A stretch of 64,000 nucleotides of DNA, from NCBI RefSeq assembly GCF_008727755.1, contig NZ_CP044231.1, forward strand, positions 1,302,001 through 1,366,000, written 5' to 3'. Positions 58,488 to 64,000 of this stretch are shown in pieces (within the stretch, counting starts at the first letter, position 1; each line of letters begins with the position of its first letter). The notes under the pieces are model-generated. The model made no database searches and was not told the origin of the DNA. It was given only the letters and a program-made list of their open reading frames with translations. A program made the translations under genes and the position numbers. The stretch comes from Microbacterium caowuchunii. Its GTDB lineage: Bacteria; Actinomycetota; Actinomycetes; Actinomycetales; Microbacteriaceae.

Positions 58488-60497
58488 TCACATCGCCGCG
58501 CCGATGTACGAGTACTTGACGAACACCTCCGAGGCGAACCCGGCCTCGTCGAGCACGCCCTGGACGGCGGTCAGCATGTACTTGGAGTCCCACCCCATGT
58601 AGAGGAAATGCTCGGGATCCAGCTCGTCCCACGCTCCGTTCCAGGACTTCGCGTCGTACAGGGGGCCGCCCCGTCGTGCCGAGAACGACTCCACCGCGGG
58701 ACGGGCGTCCGCCCAGAGTCGCTTGAAGATGCGGTTGAAGAGGTACTTGATGTCGTAGACCTCCCAATGCTCGCCCCGGTACTCCACGTACTCGAACTCG
58801 CGCTGCCAGCCGCGGGGCCAGCCCCGCCGCCGCTTCGCATCCAGGATGGGCGTCAAGCCGTCGTCGTCGATCGCGACGGCGGCAGGCCGGCGCCAGATCT
58901 CGAGGACGCGCCGCGTCAGGTCGGCTGTGCGCGCCGCGATGGCCGCCGTCGACCAGGTGGTCACCTCGGCGAGCTCCCGGGTCGTGGACACGGCGCTTCC
59001 GGGATAGATGTCGTCCCGCTTCTCGGGGAACGAGGCGTCCAATGCGCGCTCGGTGCGGGACTGCTCGAGGAGGGTGATGTTGCCGATGGTCTGTGCGAGC
59101 GCCCGGTGGCTGTTCTGCTCGTCGTCGGTGTAGTCGCGCCAGGCGCGCTCACCGTCACCGCTCCAGTCGTCGGAGGGAGCGAGGGGGAAGACATGCTCCA
59201 CGTCGAGTCCGGCGAGGTCGTCCACGCCCGCGATCCGGCCGAGCACGTATGCCGCGTGCGGCAGGTCGCTGTACTTCAGGGCGACCCGCACCCGCTCGTC
59301 GGAGGGCGTGATGCGCGCGATGGCGTGCTCCAGCGCCTCCTGCCCTCCTTCGCGCGCGCGGCACAGGCGTGCGACCAGACGATCCGTCGGGACACCCACC
59401 GTCGCGCGGCGCAGCAGCAGCGACTGGATGTGTTCGAGCGTCGCCACGAAGGCGTCCTCGGTGAGGGTGCCGCGGGTGTGGTCGCGATACGCGCGCATCA
59501 CGAGCGGGTACATGCCGCGGCCGAAGGTGTTGACATAGGCGAGCTGCCGGGCGATGCGCTCTCCCGGTGCCTGGGCGGGATCGAGGAGGATGCGGTAGAT
59601 GTCGGAGAACGCCCGCCACTCGGCGGCATGGGCGCGCAGCGTCCGGAGGTCCAGTCGGGGGAACTCGGCGCGGAAGGCGTCGTACACGCCCCGCTCTCCC
59701 GCGACGGTGACCTCGCGACCCGTCGTCATCACCAGGAAGTGCCGCCAGAAGCCGCCGATGGCGTCGCCGGTGTTCCTTTCGATGGGAAGCCAGTACTCGT
59801 CCTCGATCTCACGCTGTTCCTCGTGCGAGAGCCCCATCAGGACGTAGTTGTGGATCAGCTCGTGGTCCCGGAGCGGCTCGCCGGTCGAGTTCAGGCTCTC
59901 GAAGATCTGCTGCGCGTTCGCGTCGGCGCCGAGGGTGATGGCCACGTGTTCGAGCTTCTGGAGTCCACGCCAGATCTGTGGCGCCTCGTCGATCCGGATC
60001 TGGCTGCGGAAGAAGGCGTAGTTGTCGTCGAACCGGGACGCCCGCATCCGTTCGCCCTCGGTGCGCCGGTCCAGGACCACGCTCTCGAAGACCTCTGCCC
60101 AGGCGCGATGCGGCCGCAGCTTCGTGCGGGTGGGGTCGTCCCGGCGGACGAGGACGCGCTGCAGTTCGGCGGCGAGGGCGGGATCGCTGTCGCGGACGGT
60201 GTGCTGGAGGGCGGCGACCAGCAGCATCAACGTGGTGATCCGCTGCTGACCGTCGATGAGGACCAGTTCGGTGGACCCGGCCTCGCTGCTCCGGGTGGAG
60301 AGGATGGAGGCGAGGAAGTGGGTGTGCCGGTCGTCGGATGCGGCCACCGCGCGGATGTCCGCGAGCAGCTGCTCGCATCCGCCGATGTCCCACCGGTACT
60401 GCCGCTGGTACACCGGCACCACGATGCTCGTCTCGGTGTCGGACAGCCAGCCGATCGTGTTGACGGCGGTCGCATCGACGTTCGTGGCAGTGACCAT
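58488..60497 (-). CDS. fused GmrSD-like type IV restriction protein (DUF262-DUF1524)
   Basis: A 669-residue fused protein. The N-terminal DUF262 (GmrS-like) half has YQRQYRWD at about residues 30-37 and the DGQQR motif at 82-86, the ParB-like NTPase/nuclease signature. The DUF1524 (GmrD-like) HNH region has DVEHVFPL near residue 430 and QTIGNITLLE about 40 residues later. A further C-terminal part of about 110 residues (from about 560, with IKYLFNRIFKRLW and LYMGWDSKYML) is not part of either named domain. GmrSD systems cut DNA carrying sugar-modified hydroxymethylcytosine. It diverges from the oxygenase-like gene. Confidence 0.88.
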   Translation of the reverse strand: MVTATNVDATAVNTIGWLSDTETSIVVPVYQRQYRWDIGGCEQLLADIRAVAASDDRHTHFLASILSTRSSEAGSTELVLIDGQQRITTLMLLVAALQHTVRDSDPALAAELQRVLVRRDDPTRTKLRPHRAWAEVFESVVLDRRTEGERMRASRFDDNYAFFRSQIRIDEAPQIWRGLQKLEHVAITLGADANAQQIFESLNSTGEPLRDHELIHNYVLMGLSHEEQREIEDEYWLPIERNTGDAIGGFWRHFLVMTTGREVTVAGERGVYDAFRAEFPRLDLRTLRAHAAEWRAFSDIYRILLDPAQAPGERIARQLAYVNTFGRGMYPLVMRAYRDHTRGTLTEDAFVATLEHIQSLLLRRATVGVPTDRLVARLCRAREGGQEALEHAIARITPSDERVRVALKYSDLPHAAYVLGRIAGVDDLAGLDVEHVFPLAPSDDWSGDGERAWRDYTDDEQNSHRALAQTIGNITLLEQSRTERALDASFPEKRDDIYPGSAVSTTRELAEVTTWSTAAIAARTADLTRRVLEIWRRPAAVAIDDDGLTPILDAKRRRGWPRGWQREFEYVEYRGEHWEVYDIKYLFNRIFKRLWADARPAVESFSARRGGPLYDAKSWNGAWDELDPEHFLYMGWDSKYMLTAVQGVLDEAGFASEVFVKYSYIGAAM

Positions 60498-60619
60498 GTT
60501 CCGTGTTCTCGTCCCTCACAACTGCGGTTCCGGTGCGGCGCGACGGCCGACCCCACCTACTGTAGGCCGATGCGGCGACGCACCCCCTGTGACCCACGGC
60601 CCTCTCAGCGGTCCTGGGT

Positions 60620-60625
60620 AGGCTG
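60620..60625 (+). promoter_or_regulatory. -10 box of the oxygenase-like gene
   Basis: TAGGCT lies 45 nt before the first ATG at 60671. A short leader with a GGAAGG ribosome-binding sequence follows. Confidence 0.5.
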
Positions 60626-60670
60626 ACCTCACCTGGGCCTGTAAAAACGCGCTGGCCCCCTACGGAAGGC

Positions 60671-61456
60671 ATGATCCAGATCATGGGTTACATCAAGTCC
60701 GCCGCTCTCGAAGAGACCGGCTACGTGGTCCTCGACCGGTACAACAAGCCGATCGATCCCAAGGAATGGCTCGACATCGAGTACGTCGACTGGAAGTCCT
60801 CGGGCGACACCCGCTTCGCACCCCTCGCCTCACGCGACGGGGAGATCGAATGCGCCGGCTTCTGGAGCGGCAAGAACCCCCGTACCGACAAGGACGGCGT
60901 GTGGATCGACTCGCAGACCGCGATCGCGCCCACTCTCACCGCGCGTGCGAAGGAGCCGGGCGCCAACGTCGGCCGCTGCCGCATCATCGAGCTGCAGCCG
61001 AACACCTACGCGGACTGCCTGTACAACCTGCACCAGGACGACAACAACCGTCTGAACCCGGACGGCACGGGCTGGGTCGTCCGCGGGTTCTTCAACCTGA
61101 CAGACGACAAGGACAGCTTCTTCGTGCTGCGGGAGAACCGCACCGACCCGAGCGGCGAGACCCGCATCGCGCTGCCCGCCGGCGCGCAGCTGATCATCGA
61201 CACCCAGCGTCTGTGGCACGCCGCGACGCACATCGGTGACGAGCCCCGCTACTGCCTCATCACGTCGTGGGAGTCCGGCCCCGAGCTGGATGCGTACATC
61301 GAGAAGTACAACGGCGTGAACCACACCGAGAGCGTCTATGTCCCGCAGGACGAGCTGGACGCCGGCCAGGCCGAGCAGGCACGCCGCCTCGCCGCCCGTG
61401 CGGCCGCGCTCGCCGCCCGCGGCCAGGCCGAGGTCACCATGATGAGCGAGGCCTGA
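60671..61456 (+). CDS. orphan protein with a 2OG-Fe(II) oxygenase-like motif
   Basis: I know no named family for this 261-residue protein. Its middle has the spacing of 2-oxoglutarate/Fe(II) dioxygenases: H121-x-D123 (LHQDDNN), then H183 or H187 (LWHAATH), and R193 ten residues past H183, inside beta-strand-like segments (WVVRGFFNL, FFVLREN, AQLIIDTQ, RYCLITSW). The C-terminal 30 residues are an alanine/arginine/glutamine-rich helix. Two ATGs are possible (60671 and 60683); GGAAGG lies between their ideal distances. It has its own promoter and a strong terminator. Confidence 0.75.
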   Translation: MIQIMGYIKSAALEETGYVVLDRYNKPIDPKEWLDIEYVDWKSSGDTRFAPLASRDGEIECAGFWSGKNPRTDKDGVWIDSQTAIAPTLTARAKEPGANVGRCRIIELQPNTYADCLYNLHQDDNNRLNPDGTGWVVRGFFNLTDDKDSFFVLRENRTDPSGETRIALPAGAQLIIDTQRLWHAATHIGDEPRYCLITSWESGPELDAYIEKYNGVNHTESVYVPQDELDAGQAEQARRLAARAAALAARGQAEVTMMSEA

Positions 61457-61477
61457 GGCTTCGCGCTCGACCCATCA

Positions 61478-61518
61478 GGAGGGGCCCCGATCCGGCTGGA
61501 TCGGGGCCCCTCCCTTTC
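61478..61518 (+). terminator. strong rho-independent terminator
   Basis: GGAGGGGCCCCGATCC and its complement pair perfectly over 16 bp (61478-61493 and 61498-61513) around a 4-nt loop, followed by CTTT. It ends the oxygenase-like gene. Confidence 0.9.
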
Positions 61519-61888
61519 ATCCGCTCGGGTCAGTGGAACGGTGGTGCTGGACGCGGTGCCCCACCCAGAAACCCGCGGCGATGAGGCCCAGCAGGGCGAT
61601 TCCGAGCATCCACGGCACCATGTTCGGTGCCGCGTTGGTGGCTGCCGCCGCCAGCTCGCCGGTACCGTCGGCGAGCTGACCGTCCGCGAGGGAAGCGGCG
61701 CCGTCGCGCAGCTCGGCGTTGCCGTCTGCGAGGAGGGTCGACCCCTCGGCGCGGTCGGCGGCCCCGTCCGCGAGCTGGTCGACGCACTGGGAGAGCGACG
61801 TGGCGCCGGCCGCCGGTGTCTCGGTGCCGTCCGTCGTCTCGGCCGATCTGCCGACGCAGCGGCGCGGCGTGCATCGCTCCGGAAACAG
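61517..61888 (-). pseudogene. 5'-truncated membrane protein with LADG repeats
   Basis: An open frame with no ATG, GTG or TTG for its first 90-odd codons. It contains QLADGAADRAEGSTLLADG and three further LADG/LRDG-type units, then a single hydrophobic helix (MLGIALLGLIAAGFWVG) and a basic tail. Such x-LADG- arrays before a membrane helix are found in YhgE/Pip- and MMPL-like surface proteins. The beginning has been lost, and a TGA in frame closes it upstream, near the fructose operon promoter. A short product from the internal ATG (VPWMLG) is conceivable but unlikely to be useful. Confidence 0.55.
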
Positions 61889-61904
61889 TCAGCAATGGAC
61901 TCTG

Positions 61905-61953
61905 TTTTTTTGGTTGGTTTTGTGTTGTACTGTGTGTGATTTCAGGAGGACGT
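61905..61953 (+). promoter_or_regulatory. AT-rich promoter of the fructose operon
   Basis: A seven-T run (61905-61911), a TG-rich stretch and a TACTGT -10 box (61928-61933) precede a CAGGAGGA ribosome binding site. The local fall in GC content is among the sharpest in the window. TGTG-type direct repeats around the -10 box could be the site of the DeoR-type regulator encoded next. Confidence 0.5.
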
Positions 61954-62739
61954 ATGTACGCGACGGAACGGTATGACGCGATCGAGCGCATCCTGCAGAC
62001 CGATGGCCGGCTGGCCGTGCTCGACCTCGCCCAGCGGTTCGACGTGACGACCGAAACCGTACGCCGGGACCTCGCCGAGCTGGAGCGGCGCGGCGTCCTG
62101 ACCCGTGTCCATGGCGGAGCGGTCGCGGCCGAGCGCTCGAGCATCCGCGAGACCGCGATCGGGGAGCGGATCCGGGAGAACAGCCGGGCGAAGCGAGACA
62201 TCGCCGCGCGGGCCGTGGCGGCGCTCGGGCACGGGTTCACCGGATCGATCTTCCTGGACGCCGGGTCCACCGCCGCGGCCGTCGCCGCTGCCCTCCCTCC
62301 CTATCTGACCGAGACCGCCGGGCACGCGCATGTGGTCACGCACTCGCTCGCGCTCGCGCCCGCGCTGGCCGAGGCGGGCCGGATCGAGCTCTCCGTCGTG
62401 GGTGGACACATCCGCGGCGTCACCGCGGCGGCCGTCGGCGCGACCACGGTGGCGACGATCGCAGGACTCCGACCCGACGTGGCCGTCGTCGGCACCAACG
62501 GCATCTCCTCGGGATTCGGGCTGAGCACGCCCGATCCGGAGGAGGCAGCAGTGAAATCCGCGATCGTCGCCTCCGCCCGGCGGGTCATCGTCGTCTGCGA
62601 TTCCACGAAGTTCGAGCGCGAGCTGCTGGTCGGCTTCGCCCCGCTCGACGCCGTCGATGTCCTCGTCACGGATGCGGCGCCGCCCGAGCCCCTGGCTACC
62701 GCGCTGGCGGAGGCCGAAGTGGAGGTGCTCGTCGCATGA
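61954..62739 (+). CDS. fruR: DeoR/GlpR family regulator (probable FruR)
   Basis: A 261-residue repressor. The helix-turn-helix is at residues about 5-57 (RYDAIERILQTDGRLAVLDLAQRFDVTTETVRRDLAELERRGVL in parts). The ISOCOT-type sugar-phosphate domain has DAGSTAAAVA and VGTNGISSGFGLSTPDPEEAAVK. It is the first gene of a fructose PTS operon and probably senses fructose 1-phosphate. Its stop overlaps the kinase start (ATGA). Confidence 0.87.
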   Translation: MYATERYDAIERILQTDGRLAVLDLAQRFDVTTETVRRDLAELERRGVLTRVHGGAVAAERSSIRETAIGERIRENSRAKRDIAARAVAALGHGFTGSIFLDAGSTAAAVAAALPPYLTETAGHAHVVTHSLALAPALAEAGRIELSVVGGHIRGVTAAAVGATTVATIAGLRPDVAVVGTNGISSGFGLSTPDPEEAAVKSAIVASARRVIVVCDSTKFERELLVGFAPLDAVDVLVTDAAPPEPLATALAEAEVEVLVA

Positions 62740-63680
62740 TCGTCACGCTGACCGCCAATCCTGCCCTCGACCGCTCCCTGCTGCTGGCGGCGCCGCTGCG
62801 CCACGGCGAGGTGCAGCAGGTCGCCTCCGGACGTGAGGATGCCGGGGGGAAGGGGATCAACGTCGCCCGGGTCGTCGCCGGTGCGGGAGAGTCCACCACG
62901 GCGGTGCTTCCCCTGGCGCAGGACGATCCGTTCGCCGCGGTCCTGGCGGGGACGGGGCTGCCCGTGCACCCGGTGCGCATCAGCGGTCATGCGCGCGCCA
63001 ACCTCACCATCCTCGATCCGGACGGGACGACCACCAAGCTCAATCTGCCCGGGCCCCTCCTGGATGCCGGCGACGTGCAGGCGCTGCAGGACGCCGTCGT
63101 CGTCGCCGCCGAGGGCGCGCACTGGCTGGTCCTGGCCGGCTCCCTGCCTCCCGGTGCCGGGGACGACTTCTATGTTCGGGTCATCTCCGCGGTGCGGGCA
63201 CGGTGGCAGGACGCCGCGCCGCGGATCGCGGTCGACACGTCCGGAGCGGCGCTCCGCGCAGTCGTGGAAGACGGGCGGCCCGATCTGATCAAGCCGAACG
63301 ACGAGGAGCTCGCCGAGCTGACCGGAGAGAGAGCGGACCCGCGCGATTTCGCCGAGATCGCGCGCGTGGCCGGGCGTCTGGTGCCGGGGCGGGTCGGTTC
63401 GGCACTCGTGACCCTGGGCGCGGCGGGCGCCCTCATCGTCACCCCCGAGGGTGCCTGGTTCGGCGTCGCCCCCCGGATCACGCCGGTCAGCACGGTGGGT
63501 GCGGGGGACAGCTCCCTCGCCGGGTTCCTGCTCGCCGACGTGGCGGGCAGCCCAGCCCCCGAGGCCCTCCGGCACGCGATGCTCTACGGCGCGGCAGCCG
63601 CCACGCTTCCCGGAACGCAATCCCCCACCCCGGCGGATCTGCCGTCCGCCGAGATCCCCATCCAACGGATATCGCGCTGA
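62736..63680 (+). CDS. fruK: 1-phosphofructokinase (PfkB family)
   Basis: A 314-residue PfkB sugar kinase that phosphorylates fructose 1-phosphate to fructose 1,6-bisphosphate. The opening TLTANPALDRSLLL and the GGKGINVARV motif are typical of FruK. The C-terminal GAGDSSLAGF carries the catalytic base D258. NLPGPLLDAGDVQAL fits 1-phosphofructokinases better than tagatose kinases. It is coupled to the regulator upstream and followed by the PTS gene. Confidence 0.9.
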   Translation: MIVTLTANPALDRSLLLAAPLRHGEVQQVASGREDAGGKGINVARVVAGAGESTTAVLPLAQDDPFAAVLAGTGLPVHPVRISGHARANLTILDPDGTTTKLNLPGPLLDAGDVQALQDAVVVAAEGAHWLVLAGSLPPGAGDDFYVRVISAVRARWQDAAPRIAVDTSGAALRAVVEDGRPDLIKPNDEELAELTGERADPRDFAEIARVAGRLVPGRVGSALVTLGAAGALIVTPEGAWFGVAPRITPVSTVGAGDSSLAGFLLADVAGSPAPEALRHAMLYGAAAATLPGTQSPTPADLPSAEIPIQRISR

Positions 63681-63706
63681 GCGCGCCACGACCACTGGAG
63701 GTCAAC

Positions 63707-64000
63707 GTGTCAGACACCATCGTCCCCACCCTCGTCAGTCTCGACGAGGACCTGGGAGCAGACAAAGCCGCCGTCATCCGCGCGCTGGCCGCGCGGGTCG
63801 TCGCCGCGGGCCGAGCCACCGATGCCGACGGACTCTTCGCCGACGCGTGGGCGCGGGAGGAGAAGGACGAGACAGGGCTCCCGGGCGGGATCGCCATCCC
63901 GCACGCGAAGAGCGCCGCAGTGACCGAGGCCTCCCTCGCCTTCGCGCGGCTCTCTCCGGGCGTCGACTTCGGCGCGGGTGACGGGCCCGCGGACCTCGTG
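63707..64000 (+). CDS. fruA: fructose PTS EIIA domain protein, N-terminal part
   Basis: The frame runs off the right edge after 98 codons. The phosphorylated histidine site is H66 in GGIAIPHAKSAAV, a signature of the fructose/mannitol EIIA domain, and EASLAFARLSPGVDFG follows. In Actinobacteria the EIIA is normally fused to EIIB and EIIC in one fructose permease, so this is probably fruA. The GTG start has a GGAGGT sequence 7-12 nt before it, 26 nt after the kinase stop. Confidence 0.82.
   Translation, partial: MSDTIVPTLVSLDEDLGADKAAVIRALAARVVAAGRATDADGLFADAWAREEKDETGLPGGIAIPHAKSAAVTEASLAFARLSPGVDFGAGDGPADLV

Noticed and set aside
61541..61939. Plus-strand frame of 132 residues before the fructose operon
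   Set aside because: It is antisense to the LADG-repeat fragment and crosses the AT-rich promoter. It has no ribosome binding site and no domain pattern.

Overview
The window is a high-GC actinobacterial chromosome segment, most likely from Microbacterium or a close Microbacteriaceae relative. That is an inference from protein character, dense GTG starts, ATGA/GTGA start-stop overlaps and recurrent TANNNT -10 boxes placed 6-7 nt before start codons. No rRNA or marker gene fixes the genus.

Layout. 1-5.8 kb: glutathione-independent formaldehyde dehydrogenase (fdhA) divergent from a LuxR-type regulator, an FAD aromatic hydroxylase and a secreted HNH nuclease. 5.8-11 kb: small proteins, a lipoprotein/histidinol-phosphatase pair, tRNA-Lys(CTT), an SseB-like protein, an SDR and a CocE-type hydrolase. 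11-16 kb: a TetR/MMPL exporter pair and a molybdopterin oxidoreductase/flavin reductase/DUF6510 operon. 16-19.6 kb: an IclR regulator divergent from a 3-oxoacid CoA-transferase/thiolase operon for acetoacetate use. 20-36 kb: otsA-otsB, the ilvD-ilvB-ilvN-ilvC block, serA, leuB and ilvE, interrupted by a TetR/DHA2 exporter pair. 36.9-38.6 kb: gltX and tRNA-Gln(CTG).

From 38.6 kb the region is accessory. After a DUF222/HNH gene comes a Wadjet-type anti-plasmid operon, jetA-jetB-jetC, intact and with overlapping frames. The nuclease gene jetD is absent: a 17-codon stub overlapping the jetC stop is followed at once by a transposase remnant. A 5.5 kb patch of different texture (RhtB exporter, MFS exporter, tyrosine phosphatase, a wrecked alcohol dehydrogenase, an alpha/beta hydrolase) then extends to about 51.2 kb. 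Beyond it lie a membrane protein/MpaB-like pair, a large AAA-LuxR regulator, pepN coupled to a formylglycine-generating-enzyme-like protein that lacks the catalytic cysteines, a fused GmrSD (DUF262-DUF1524) type IV restriction protein, an orphan protein with a 2OG-Fe(II) oxygenase-like H-x-D...H...R pattern, and the start of a fructose PTS operon (DeoR regulator, 1-phosphofructokinase, EIIA).

The main lead is the Wadjet operon without its nuclease next to transposon debris. Second-line leads are the oxygenase-like orphan beside GmrSD, a triple 11-bp direct repeat that looks like an activator site, an IclR operator lying over a leaderless start, and several unexplained inverted repeats.
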